From: Mayfieldus sp963740555 | Lineage (GTDB): Bacteria; Actinomycetota; Thermoleophilia; Solirubrobacterales; 70-9 | Length of the DNA: 64,000 nt | Direction: 5' to 3' | NCBI GenBank assembly: GCA_963740555.1 | Contig: CAVUES010000007.1 | Location: 124,001 to 188,000 of the forward strand | In this document: piece after piece, positions 8,265 through 16,480 of the stretch | Layout of the letters: the number at the start of each line of letters is the position of its first letter | Position numbering within the stretch: the stretch's first letter is position 1 | Translations under genes and position numbers: made by a program | The notes under the pieces: model-generated | Database searches by the model: none | What the model saw: only the letters and a program-made list of their open reading frames with translations | What the model was told of the DNA's origin: nothing

Positions 8265-9110
8265 GTGATCTCGATCCCGATCGCCTCATTCGTCTCCGAC
8301 TTCTGGACCGACCAGATCTCGACTGAGCACCGGGACGGCATCTTCCTGGTCCTGGTCGGCTTCATCCTTTCCTTCGCGTTCATTCGCATGAGCACGCGGC
8401 TGATGCGCAGCCCCCGGTTCTCCTGGTGGCCGGGCAGCGTGGTCAGCGACAGCGGCGTCCACATCCACCACCTCGTGTTCGGGATCTGCACGATGATCCT
8501 GGCCGGCACCGTCGGGTTCGCCTCCACCGGCTCTCAGCCCTGGTTCGACATCGCGGCGGGCCTGTTTGGCGTCGGGGTCGGGCTGACGATCGACGAGTTC
8601 GCGCTCTGGGTCTACCTCGACGACGTCTACTGGTCCGAGGAGGGACGAAAATCGGTCGACGCGACGGTGATCGCGGCCGCCGGCATGCTGCTGATCCTGT
8701 TCGGATTCGAGCCCTTCAACTTCACGACCAGCTCCGTCGGCGAGGTGATCTCGAGTTTCGCCGGCGCGGCGCTGCTGTTCGCGATGGTCGCTGTCTGCTT
8801 CGCGAAGGGGCGCATCATGCACGGCTACATCGGCTTCTTTCTGCTCCCTATAGCGATCTACGGCGCCTCACGGCTCGGCAAGCCCGACTCGCCGTGGGCG
8901 CGGCGCTTCTATGGCGAGCGGCGCCCCGACAAGCAGGCCGCGGCCGTGCAGCGCTTCCGGCCGGAGCGGCGCACCGAGCGCTTCAAGCAGCGGTTCCGCG
9001 ACATCGTCGGTGGGGCGACCGAGGAGGAGTACGAGGCGAAGCTCGCTCAGCAGGCCGCCAGCCGCGAAGCGGCAGAGAAGATGCGAAGCCGCGCGCAGCG
9101 CGTGCCCTGA
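8265..9110 (+). CDS. Conserved actinobacterial integral membrane protein
   Basis: A 281-residue protein with about six membrane segments and a charged cytoplasmic tail. Distinctive conserved-looking motifs are DSGVHIHHLVFGI and GLTIDEFALWVYLDDVYW, which place His, Asp and Glu residues inside membrane-proximal segments. I recognise it only as a conserved actinobacterial membrane family of unknown role. The C-terminal 90 residues are Arg/Glu/Gln-rich and probably helical. GTG 8265 is the start. Confidence 0.8.
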   Translation: MISIPIASFVSDFWTDQISTEHRDGIFLVLVGFILSFAFIRMSTRLMRSPRFSWWPGSVVSDSGVHIHHLVFGICTMILAGTVGFASTGSQPWFDIAAGLFGVGVGLTIDEFALWVYLDDVYWSEEGRKSVDATVIAAAGMLLILFGFEPFNFTTSSVGEVISSFAGAALLFAMVAVCFAKGRIMHGYIGFFLLPIAIYGASRLGKPDSPWARRFYGERRPDKQAAAVQRFRPERRTERFKQRFRDIVGGATEEEYEAKLAQQAASREAAEKMRSRAQRVP

Positions 9111-9130
9111 GCCTTCGGTCCCTACCAGCA

Positions 9131-9185
9131 CTTGCGGTGGCTTCGCCGCCTGAGCGCATTTTGCCGCGGGGCGATCTGTCGCGGC
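9131..9185. repeat. Double-hairpin dispersed element, copy 2 (diverged)
   Basis: CTTGCGGTGGC-TTC-GCCGCC (9131-9150) matches hairpin B, followed by TGAGCGC. The second hairpin is GCCGCG-N11-CGCGGC at 9163-9185. It begins about 20 nt after the upstream stop and ends against the glmU promoter. Confidence 0.65.
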
Positions 9186-9200
9186 CGTACCATCTCTGCC

Positions 9201-10619
9201 GTGAACGGCGCGCGCGCTGACGGCCCAACCGTCCTAGTGATGGCGGCAGGCGAGGGAACACGGATGCACTCATCCGTGCCCAAGGCCCTGCACATGGTCT
9301 GCGGCCGCCCGATGATCGCCTGGCCGATCCTCGCCGCCCGCGAGGCGGGCGCCGGGAGGGTGGTCGCGATCGTCTCCCCGCAGCGCGACATCTCAGCCGG
9401 ACTGCCGCCCGACACCGAGACGGTCCCGCAGCCGCAGGCCGACGGCACCGGGGGCGCGATTCGCGCCGCGCTTGACGTGGTGCGCGAGTCGAGGACCGTG
9501 GTCGTGCTCTCCGGAGATCACCCGGTGATCTCGGCGGCGGCGATCCGCGGCTTGCTCGACGCCCACGATGCGAACGGCGCCGCGGCGACCGTGATGACCA
9601 CGGAGCTCGAAGAGCCGGGTGCCTATGGGCGGATCGTTCGCGCAACCGATGGCAGCCTGGAGCGAATCGTCGAGGCCAAGGCGCCGGGTGACGCGACCCC
9701 CGAGGAGCTGCGGATCAAGGAGATCAACGCCGGCACCTACGTCTTCGATGGCACGGCGCTTGCAGCGGCGCTCGACGGGATCTCCAACGACAACGCCCAG
9801 GGCGAGTACTACCTCGGCGACGTGCTGCCCCTGATCCGCGCCGCCGGCGGGGGAGTGACCGCCCACCTGGTCGACGGAGACGCGGTGACCCTGGGCGTGA
9901 ACTCGCGCCTCGACCTCGCCAACGCGACCGCCGAGGCCCGCCGCCGCATCCTCGAGCGCCACATGCTGGCCGGTGTGACGATCACCGATCCCAACGCCAC
10001 CTGGATCGACGCCGACGTCGAGATCGCCGCCGACGCGACGATCGAGCCCGGGACGACGCTTCACGGCCGCTCCGAGATCGGCGCCGGCTCGGTGGTGGGG
10101 CCGAACACGACCCTGATCGACAGCAAGCTCGGCGAGCGGGTCGCCGCTCCGCACTCCTATCTCGTCGACTGCGAGGTGCTGGACGGTTGCGCGGTCGGGC
10201 CATTCGCCTACATCCGTCCCCAGACCGTGCTCGCCGAAGGGGCAAAGGCGGGGGCGTTCGTGGAGATCAAGAACTCGCGTGTGGGGGAGGGGGCGAAGGT
10301 GCCGCACCTCTCCTACGTGGGGGACGCCGAGATCGGCGCCGGCTCCAACCTCGGCGCCGGAACGATCACCGCCAACTACGACGGATTTCGCAAAAACCGC
10401 ACTGTGATCGGTGAGCACTGCCGCATAGGCGTTGACACGATGCTCGTCGCACCGGTAAGCATCGGAGACGGCGCTTACACTGGCGCTGGTGCGGTGATCC
10501 GCAAGGACGTGCCGCCCGGGGCGCTGGCGGTTCCGCTGGAGGATAGGCAGCGCCACATCGAGGGCTACGCAGAGCGCAAAGCGAAGCAGGCCGAAGAAGA
10601 CCAGGAGACAGGCTCGTGA
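9201..10619 (+). CDS. glmU: Bifunctional GlcNAc-1-P uridyltransferase / GlcN-1-P acetyltransferase
   Basis: Makes UDP-GlcNAc for peptidoglycan in two steps. The N-terminal pyrophosphorylase domain has VLVMAAGEGTRMHSSVPKALH, VVLSGDHP and KEINAGTYVFD. The C-terminal left-handed beta-helix has many hexapeptide turns and the acetyltransferase block RPQTVLAEGAKAGAFVEIKNS followed by GAGTITANYDG. GTG 9201 (472 residues) was chosen over the open frame back to 9132, whose extra residues come from the repeat element. TACCAT lies 7 nt upstream. The stop overlaps the prs start. Confidence 0.95.
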   Translation: MNGARADGPTVLVMAAGEGTRMHSSVPKALHMVCGRPMIAWPILAAREAGAGRVVAIVSPQRDISAGLPPDTETVPQPQADGTGGAIRAALDVVRESRTVVVLSGDHPVISAAAIRGLLDAHDANGAAATVMTTELEEPGAYGRIVRATDGSLERIVEAKAPGDATPEELRIKEINAGTYVFDGTALAAALDGISNDNAQGEYYLGDVLPLIRAAGGGVTAHLVDGDAVTLGVNSRLDLANATAEARRRILERHMLAGVTITDPNATWIDADVEIAADATIEPGTTLHGRSEIGAGSVVGPNTTLIDSKLGERVAAPHSYLVDCEVLDGCAVGPFAYIRPQTVLAEGAKAGAFVEIKNSRVGEGAKVPHLSYVGDAEIGAGSNLGAGTITANYDGFRKNRTVIGEHCRIGVDTMLVAPVSIGDGAYTGAGAVIRKDVPPGALAVPLEDRQRHIEGYAERKAKQAEEDQETGS

Positions 10620-11641
10620 GCACGATCGAGGAACCGCGTCCGGCTGTAACGGCGATCCCCCACGACTACTCGAAGCGCCTGATGGTCTTCGGGGGGCGCT
10701 GCTCGATGGACCTTGCTGCGAAGATCGCTGGCAAGCTCGACCTCGATCTCGGCCAGGTGGAACTGAAGACGTTTGCCAACGGCGAGGTCTACTGCCGCTA
10801 CAGCGAGTCGATCCGCGGCGCCGACGTCTTCCTGGTCCAGTCCACGGCCGCCAACGAGATGCACGGCATGACGCCGAACGACGCCCTGCTGGAGCTGCTG
10901 ATGATGATCGACGCCGCCCAGGGCGCCTCCGCGCACCGGATCATCGCCGTGACCCCCTGGTACGGCTACGCGCGCCAGGACAAGAAGTCGGCCCCCCGCG
11001 AGCCGATCTCCGCCCGCGTGGTCGCCAAATGCCTGGAGGGAGTGGGAGTGGACAGGGTGCTGACCATGGACCTGCACGCCGGCCAGGTGCAGGGCTTCTT
11101 CCATATCCCCGTCGACCACATGACCGCGATGCCGATGCTCACCCGGTGGTTCATGGACCAGAACTTCGGCGATGAGCTGGTGATCGTCTCCCCGGACGCC
11201 GGCCGGGTGAAGATGGCGCGCAACTTCGCCCGCAAGCTGGGTGTCCACTGGGCGGTAATGGAGAAGGAGCGCCCCGCCCATCAGGTGGCCAAGGCCGGCT
11301 ATGTGGTCGGGGACGTGAAGGGCAAGACGGCGGTCCTGGTCGACGACATGATCGATACCGCTGGGACGCTGTGCGCGGCGGCTGAGACCGTTGTCGAGGA
11401 GGGTGCGGCGCGGGTGATTGCCTGCGCCACCCACGGCGTCTTCTCGGATCCTGCGTTCGAGCGCCTGCAGGGCTCGGGGATCGAGCAGATCGTCGTCACT
11501 GACACGATTCCGCTGCGCATCGAAGCGCCGGACAACATCATTGTGCTCTCGACCGCCGGCACGTTCGCCGACTCGATCCGGCGCATCTTCACCGACGACT
11601 CGGTGTCGGAGATCTTCGCGGGAGAGAACCAGCTCTTTTAG
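10616..11641 (+). CDS. prs: Ribose-phosphate pyrophosphokinase
   Basis: PRPP synthetase, 341 residues, class I. Motifs: the N-terminal RLMVFGGRCSMDLAAKIAG, ATP-binding PWYGYARQDKKSAPREPISA, DLHAGQVQGFFHIPVDH and the PRPP loop VLVDDMIDTAGTL. It has an N-terminal extension of about 18 residues. GTG 10616 overlaps the glmU stop by 4 nt; the glmU-prs pairing is widespread and links UDP-GlcNAc and nucleotide supply. Confidence 0.95.
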   Translation: MSTIEEPRPAVTAIPHDYSKRLMVFGGRCSMDLAAKIAGKLDLDLGQVELKTFANGEVYCRYSESIRGADVFLVQSTAANEMHGMTPNDALLELLMMIDAAQGASAHRIIAVTPWYGYARQDKKSAPREPISARVVAKCLEGVGVDRVLTMDLHAGQVQGFFHIPVDHMTAMPMLTRWFMDQNFGDELVIVSPDAGRVKMARNFARKLGVHWAVMEKERPAHQVAKAGYVVGDVKGKTAVLVDDMIDTAGTLCAAAETVVEEGAARVIACATHGVFSDPAFERLQGSGIEQIVVTDTIPLRIEAPDNIIVLSTAGTFADSIRRIFTDDSVSEIFAGENQLF

Positions 11642-11655
11642 CTGGTTAGGTCGAG

Positions 11656-11717
11656 GCCGCGACACAAAGTGTCGCGGCAGTCGCTGGTCAGGCGGCCGAA
11701 GGCCGCCGCAAGTATTC
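11656..11717. repeat. Double-hairpin dispersed element, copy 3
   Basis: Hairpin A (11656-11678) is GCCGCGACAC-AAA-GTGTCGCGGC, with 10-bp perfect arms. Hairpin B (11691-11707) is GGCGGCC-GAA-GGCCGCC. It lies between prs and the minus-strand DUF1059 gene. The tail reads GCAAGTATTC, where copy 6 has GCAAGTTATTC. Confidence 0.9.
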
Positions 11718-11953
11718 GGGGGTGCGCTAAGACCCGGCAGCGGCTCCTTCTCGCGCTCGCCGGGCACGAAATTCTCCTCCGGCTCGAGCAGGCTGCGAAC
11801 GTCGTCGCGAAGCTTGGGGGTGTCCTCGTGCTGGTGCACCGATACCGAGTGCTGCACAGCGGCCTCCACCACCTCTTTCTCTTCGCCGATGATCGTCAGC
11901 GTGCAGTTCGAATCGCTTGGGAACCGCCGGCAATCAGCCATCTTCCGTGCCAT
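11714..11953 (-). CDS. DUF1059-like small protein; frame runs on without a stop
   Basis: Residues 1-57 (MARKMADCRRFPSDSNCTL..., then IIGEEKEVVEAAVQHSVSVHQHEDTPKLRDDVRSLL) match the small DUF1059 family as I know it, whose role is unknown; Cys8 and Cys17 may bind metal. The family normally ends near residue 60. Here the frame continues through copy 3 of the repeat element and on, antisense to prs, to a first stop at about 10565. The coordinates given cover only the part unique to this gene. Confidence 0.7.
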
Positions 11954-12024
11954 CAAGGTCTCCTTTCTCGTGCCCACCCCGTAGGGCTGTTCTACGCCCC
12001 CCGCGACTCCGCGTCAAGGCGGAC

Positions 12025-12429
12025 TTAGAAACCGACCTGGGAGACCTTCCAGTCGCCGCCCTCCTTGACGAGCAGGATCGTCTCCGCGTTTCCGCCTCCT
12101 CCGTTTCGGCTCACGGAGGCATCGACCGTCGCGCGGTCGCCGCTGATCCGAACCTGCTGGACCTGGATCGACAGCGTCGCGCCTTTCCGCGCAAGCTTCG
12201 GCAGGGCCTGTTCGCAGCTCGTTCCCACCTGCTTGAACTTGGCGAGCTGCTGGGAGGAGATCAGTCCGCAGACCTTGGCGAAGTCGCCCTTGTTGCGGGC
12301 GTCGACGAGCTGCGTGACCGTGTCGCGCGCCTTGTCCTCGTCGCTCTTGCCCCCAAATGGGCCGCAGCCGGCGAGCGCGAGCCCGAGCAGCGCAACCGCA
12401 ACGACCATCGCTCTCCGCGCTTGCGCCAT
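12025..12429 (-). CDS. Small lipoprotein, NTF2/DUF4878-like
   Basis: A 134-residue exported protein. The lipoprotein signal peptide MAQARRAMVVAVALLGLALAGC ends in a clean LAGC lipobox. The mature part (DEDKARDTVTQLVDARNKGDFAKVCGLISSQQLAKF, then VSRNGGGGNAETILLVKEGGDWKVSQVGF) has the helix-then-sheet order of NTF2-like/DUF4878 domains. Ligand unknown. It diverges from the GDPD gene. Confidence 0.8.
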   Translation of the reverse strand: MAQARRAMVVAVALLGLALAGCGPFGGKSDEDKARDTVTQLVDARNKGDFAKVCGLISSQQLAKFKQVGTSCEQALPKLARKGATLSIQVQQVRISGDRATVDASVSRNGGGGNAETILLVKEGGDWKVSQVGF

Positions 12430-12459
12430 CGGCCGCACCAACCTACCGTGCCCGCGGCG

Positions 12460-12465
12460 TAGTCT
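12460..12465 (+). promoter_or_regulatory. TAGTCT hexamer, 6 nt before ATG 12472
   Basis: TANNNT-type -10 with GCGCCG between it and the ATG. The spacing implies a leaderless transcript. Confidence 0.6.
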
Positions 12466-12471
12466 GCGCCG

Positions 12472-13221
12472 ATGCTGCTGGTCGGCCACAAGGGGGCGGA
12501 CTCGATCCGCCCCGGAAACACGATCGAGAGCTTCGAGGCGGCAGTCGAGGCGGGCGTCGACACGATCGAGCTCGACGTGCTGCGCCCGCGGTCGGACTTC
12601 GACGACCACGACGATTGGCGGCGTGCCGCCGCCGGTCCGGTCGCCGAGCCCGGCGGGCCGCTGCTCGTCGCGCACGACTGGGGCGACGCGAAGCGGCGCC
12701 AGCCGATGACGCTCGCCGAGGGGCTCGATGCATTCGCGACGCCGCCGCTCGACCGGGTCCAGCTCGATCTCGACCTCAAGCTCGCTGGCCGCGAGGACGA
12801 GGTCGTCGGGGCGCTGCGCGAGCGCGGCCTCGTCGATCGGGCGTCGATCTCGACCATGGAGGTCTCCAGCCTCGGCGAGCTGCGTCGCCTCGAGCCCTCC
12901 CTGCGGCTCGGATGGACGATCCCGAGGATCACCCGCGACTGGAACTCGATCCCGTGGGCGAAGCCGCTCGTCGTCGCCGGGCTCGTCTCGCTGCGGCGGC
13001 GGCTACCCGCCGGGGTGCGCCGCCGCGCGCCGCGGCTGGGCGTCGGGTCGATCTGGGCTTACCACCCGACGATCACGCGGCGGCTGGTGGACGCATGCCA
13101 CGACGCGGGCCTCGAGCTCGTCGCCTGGACCGTCGACGACCTCGAGCGGATGCGCCAGCTCGCCGATCTCGGCGTCGATGGGATCTGCTCCAACGACCCC
13201 AGGCTGTTCGCGAAGCTGTAG
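12472..13221 (+). CDS. Glycerophosphodiester phosphodiesterase
   Basis: GDPD-family TIM barrel, 249 residues, hydrolysing glycerophosphodiesters to glycerol-3-phosphate and an alcohol. The catalytic HKGADSIRPGNTIESFEAAVEAGVDTIELDV block (His, then Glu and Asp metal ligands), LLVAHDW, and the C-terminal VAWTVDDLERMRQLADLGVDGICSNDP are all in place. No signal peptide, so cytoplasmic. It is convergent with the UbiB-like gene, the two stops being nearly adjacent. Confidence 0.9.
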   Translation: MLLVGHKGADSIRPGNTIESFEAAVEAGVDTIELDVLRPRSDFDDHDDWRRAAAGPVAEPGGPLLVAHDWGDAKRRQPMTLAEGLDAFATPPLDRVQLDLDLKLAGREDEVVGALRERGLVDRASISTMEVSSLGELRRLEPSLRLGWTIPRITRDWNSIPWAKPLVVAGLVSLRRRLPAGVRRRAPRLGVGSIWAYHPTITRRLVDACHDAGLELVAWTVDDLERMRQLADLGVDGICSNDPRLFAKL

Positions 13222-13222
13222 C

Positions 13223-14686
13223 TCAGCCGGATTCGGCGAGCCCGGGCACCCGAATCACACCGCGCTGTTCGAAGTAGGCCCATTCCTGCTCGCCGAGAAC
13301 TGTCTCGGGCGCGTCCGCGTAGACCCACTCGCGCATGATGCGGTGCCAGTTGCGCTTCGCGCGCAGCTGCGCCAGCACCGCGAGCACGCCGGTCTCCATG
13401 CGGCGCCCCATCAGCTCCTCGGCCGGGACCGACTCGCGTCGCATCAGGTCGTAGTACTCCGAGCGGGGATCGGAGGTCGACTCGATCACCTTCATCACGC
13501 GCTGCGGGCTGACCTCGTACTCGCGGTCCTCGAGATACCAGCCCCCGACCACCATCACGTGCTCCATCAGCCGCTCGGCGTCGAGCTTGGATGGATTCTT
13601 GACGAAGCCGAGCTCGTGCAGCGACTCGCGCAGGCTCTCCGGGTCCTTGCGCGCGGCGGCGTCGACGGCGCGCTGCTCGAGCACGATCTGCTCGCGATCC
13701 AGGCGCTTGGTCATCCCAAAATCGAGGAACGCAACCCGGTCGTCGGGCATCAGGATGTAGTTGCCGGGATGAGCGTCGGCGTTGAAGTGCTGCAGGTGGT
13801 AGATCGAGCCGAATGCGAAGCGAAAGACGATCTCGCCGAAGCGGCTGCGCTCGTCGTGGGAGAGCTGCTTGACGTCCTCGAAATCCCTTCCCTCGACCAG
13901 CTCGGTGACGAGGACGCGGCGGCGCGAAAGCCGCGTGTAGACGTCGGGCACGTAGATGAAGGGGTGGTCGCGGTAGGCGCGGGCGAAGCTGCGCTGGTCC
14001 TGGGCCTCGTGCTCGTAGTCGAGCTCCTCGAGCACGCGCTCGCGCAGCTCCTCGGCGATCGCCTTCGGGTCGAGGCCGGGGGCGATCGCCTTCGCCAGGC
14101 GCACGATCGTTCCCGCGTTGCGCAGGTCGGCCTCCAGCGCGTCGGCGACGCCGGGATATTGGATCTTGACCGCGACCCGGGTACCGTTTGGCAGCTCGGC
14201 GCGGTGGACCTGGCCGATCGAGGCGGCGGCGAACGCCTCCTCGTCGATGTCGGCGAACAGCTCCGACAGCGGCTCGTCCTCGTATTCCTCCTCCAGCACC
14301 TTGACCACTCTTTCCCAGGGCATCGGAGGCGCCGAGGTGCGCAGCTTCGCGAACTGCTCCTGGTAGATCTCGCGGTACTCGGGGGGCAGGAACTCGATGT
14401 CGATGAAGGAGGCCATCTGGCCCAGCTTCATCGCAGCTCCCTTCATTTCCCCCAGCGTCCCCATCAGCTTCAGCGCGGCCTCGAGGTGGCGGTTCTCGAG
14501 CTTCTCCTTTGCACCCTCATCGGAGCGCGCGACCGAGGCGGCCCTGGTGCCGGCGTAGCGAGCCCCCTGCACGCCCAGGGTGGTGCCGAGCTTCGCCGAG
14601 CGGCGGATGCGGCCCTTCGGGATCTTGCGGTCTTCTGCCACGACCAGAGGGTAGCCGCGGCTGGGCGGGCCCCCGCAAGAGTTCAT
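13223..14686 (-). CDS. ABC1/UbiB-family atypical kinase
   Basis: A 487-residue ABC1/ADCK/UbiB-like protein. Family hallmarks are the KxGQ motif in GAAMKLGQMAS, the A-rich loop AAASIGQVHRAEL, VAVKIQYPG, the ExD motif EELDYEHEA, DAHPGNYI and FLDFGMTKRL. Family members support quinone or lipid metabolism through ATPase activity. The start is either ATG 14686, which overlaps the upstream stop as ATGA, or GTG 14641 (MAEDRKIPKGRI), which fits the family N-terminus better. Confidence 0.88.
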   Translation of the reverse strand: MNSCGGPPSRGYPLVVAEDRKIPKGRIRRSAKLGTTLGVQGARYAGTRAASVARSDEGAKEKLENRHLEAALKLMGTLGEMKGAAMKLGQMASFIDIEFLPPEYREIYQEQFAKLRTSAPPMPWERVVKVLEEEYEDEPLSELFADIDEEAFAAASIGQVHRAELPNGTRVAVKIQYPGVADALEADLRNAGTIVRLAKAIAPGLDPKAIAEELRERVLEELDYEHEAQDQRSFARAYRDHPFIYVPDVYTRLSRRRVLVTELVEGRDFEDVKQLSHDERSRFGEIVFRFAFGSIYHLQHFNADAHPGNYILMPDDRVAFLDFGMTKRLDREQIVLEQRAVDAAARKDPESLRESLHELGFVKNPSKLDAERLMEHVMVVGGWYLEDREYEVSPQRVMKVIESTSDPRSEYYDLMRRESVPAEELMGRRMETGVLAVLAQLRAKRNWHRIMREWVYADAPETVLGEQEWAYFEQRGVIRVPGLAESG

Positions 14687-15948
14687 GAGGCGGGACGCCT
14701 GGCTATCTGGAGCAGGCTCCGGAGGGCGGCGATCGGCCGCTCGGGGACGTGCGCTGAGGGCGACGCGCCCGGATGCCGCGCCGCGATGCGGACGCGGAGC
14801 GCGCCGGGGCGGGCCCGGAAGAGCAGCGGCGGGTCCAGGGTGATCGCCTCTCCGTCGACGCCGCTCGGAACCGGCCGGTCGGCGTCGACCTCGAAGCTCG
14901 CCTGCGATTCTTCGATCCAGGGAGGGCGCATGCCGCGCTCCCGATCCGGGGATCTCAACTCGACGATGCCGAGCAGCCCGCTATCGAGCCGCGGACGGGT
15001 GCCGGAGCCGAGCGGCTGGCCCAGCCGGTACGGGTTGTTCGAGACCATGAGCATCGTCCTGGTCTCGTGCTCGGCCCCCGAATGGTCTTTCCAGCGCAGG
15101 GCGCTGCCACTGGCCTCCGGCCCGAGCGACTCGGGGAGCACCGCCAGCACCGTGCGCAGCTTCGCGTCGCGATAAGCCTCGCGGTTGACCGCCTGCGCGT
15201 AGACGCCGAGCGAAACGTTGTTCACGAACACCCGGCCGTTGACCTCCGCCAGGTCCACCCGCCGCTCGCTGCCGTTCACGAAGGCGTCCAGGGCTCCGAC
15301 GACGTCGTCGCGATCGACGCCGAGGTCGAGGGCGAGGTGGTTGCGCGTGCCCGCGGGTATGCACGCGTAGGGGAGGTCATGCTCCGCGGCCACGGCGGCG
15401 ACCACAGCCTGCGAGCCGTCGCCACCCGCCATCGCCAGGGCGTCGGCGCCGCGCCCAATCGCGGCCCGCACCAGCGTTTCGAGGTCGTCCCCCGGCTGCA
15501 GCTCGACGGCCTCGATGCCACGCGAGTGGGCTTCGTCGGCGAGGTGAAATCGCGTCGCCTTGCCGCCGCCCGATCGCGGGTTCATGAAAAGGACCGGGTG
15601 CCGCGGCCGCGGCGCCGGCGGCAGTGGCACTGTGGCGGCGAACGCGATGCGAGCTGCCCCGGCTGCGAGCAACCACGCGCCGGCCACCGCCAAGAGCTCC
15701 AAGATCCGACCGCCCGAGACCAGCAGACCAATGACGAATCCCAGCAGCACTATCGCGGCGCCGAGACCGGCTGCCCGCCGGGCTCCTCTGCGCACCAGCC
15801 CGAACCATGCCGCCGCCAAGCCGGAGGCGATCGCGGCGCAGACGACGAGGCCGCGCAGCACGTCCTCGAACACCAGCGCCAGCAGACCTGCGGCGCCAAC
15901 GACTCCTGATGCCAGCGCGACGACGGCGGCGAACTGCCTGCGCGTCAT
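14683..15948 (-). CDS. Diacylglycerol kinase-catalytic-domain protein with membrane N-terminus
   Basis: A 421-residue protein. Residues 1-110 carry four hydrophobic segments; the rest is a DAGK/sphingosine-kinase-like catalytic domain with HPVLFMNPRSGGGKA, AGGDGSQAVVAAVA and the PAGTRNHLALDLGVDRDD block. It phosphorylates lipid alcohols, probably feeding phospholipid recycling with the neighbouring GDPD and PAP2 genes (inference). Coupled by ATGA to the UbiB-like gene. Confidence 0.88.
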   Translation of the reverse strand: MTRRQFAAVVALASGVVGAAGLLALVFEDVLRGLVVCAAIASGLAAAWFGLVRRGARRAAGLGAAIVLLGFVIGLLVSGGRILELLAVAGAWLLAAGAARIAFAATVPLPPAPRPRHPVLFMNPRSGGGKATRFHLADEAHSRGIEAVELQPGDDLETLVRAAIGRGADALAMAGGDGSQAVVAAVAAEHDLPYACIPAGTRNHLALDLGVDRDDVVGALDAFVNGSERRVDLAEVNGRVFVNNVSLGVYAQAVNREAYRDAKLRTVLAVLPESLGPEASGSALRWKDHSGAEHETRTMLMVSNNPYRLGQPLGSGTRPRLDSGLLGIVELRSPDRERGMRPPWIEESQASFEVDADRPVPSGVDGEAITLDPPLLFRARPGALRVRIAARHPGASPSAHVPERPIAALRSLLQIARRPAS

Positions 15949-15969
15949 CGCCCCGACACGGTGTGGGCC

Positions 15970-16359
15970 CTAGGCGAGCAGCTTGGCCTTCGCCTGCTCG
16001 AACTCCTGCTCGGATATGTCGCCGCGCTGCTTCAGGTCGCTGAGCTTGTGCAGCTCGTCGGCCGGCGAGCTGCCGGCAGTCTCGCGAACGTAGGCATCGA
16101 GATGCTTGCGGGCCTCGGCTTGCTCCTTGATCGCGCGATCGCGCATTCCCTGGCCGCGCGCGATCAGATAGATCAGCGTTCCCAGGAACGGAAGGACGAT
16201 CAGGAAGAAGACCCAGATGGCCTTCCCCCACCCCGACATCTCGTGGTCGCGGAACAGGTCCCCGATGATCGTGATCAGGATCCAGAACCAGGCGACGAAC
16301 AGGAAGATCTCGAGGACTGTCAGCAAGGCCTGTCCGAAGGTGAAATCGGCGAGCGGCAT
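15970..16359 (-). CDS. PLDc_N / SHOCT membrane protein
   Basis: A 129-residue protein with two membrane segments resembling the phospholipase-D nuclease N-terminal domain (FVAWFWILITIIGDLFRDHEMSGWGKAIWVFFLIVLPFLG), a charged helix, and a C-terminal SHOCT domain (LHKLSDLKQRGDISEQEFEQAKAKLL). The group is widespread in Actinobacteria and of unknown role. The SHOCT module recurs in the protein at 48044. Confidence 0.85.
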   Translation of the reverse strand: MPLADFTFGQALLTVLEIFLFVAWFWILITIIGDLFRDHEMSGWGKAIWVFFLIVLPFLGTLIYLIARGQGMRDRAIKEQAEARKHLDAYVRETAGSSPADELHKLSDLKQRGDISEQEFEQAKAKLLA

Positions 16360-16480
16360 TCGGAAACCTCCTTCTTCCGCCGCGCGGCCTCCGAACGCAC
16401 GGCCTTTGTTGCGCCCAGCATCTCACGGCGGGTGGGACAGCGCAAATTCGCCCGCTGGTCGGCGAACCCCGGGCCTGGCG

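Noticed and set aside
10565..11977. 470-residue minus-strand protein antisense to prs
   Set aside because: Only its first 60 residues match a family (DUF1059). The rest is the complement of prs and the repeat element.
12728..15175. 815-residue plus-strand frame over the UbiB-like and DAGK genes
   Set aside because: No motifs; lies antisense to two well-supported kinase-fold genes.
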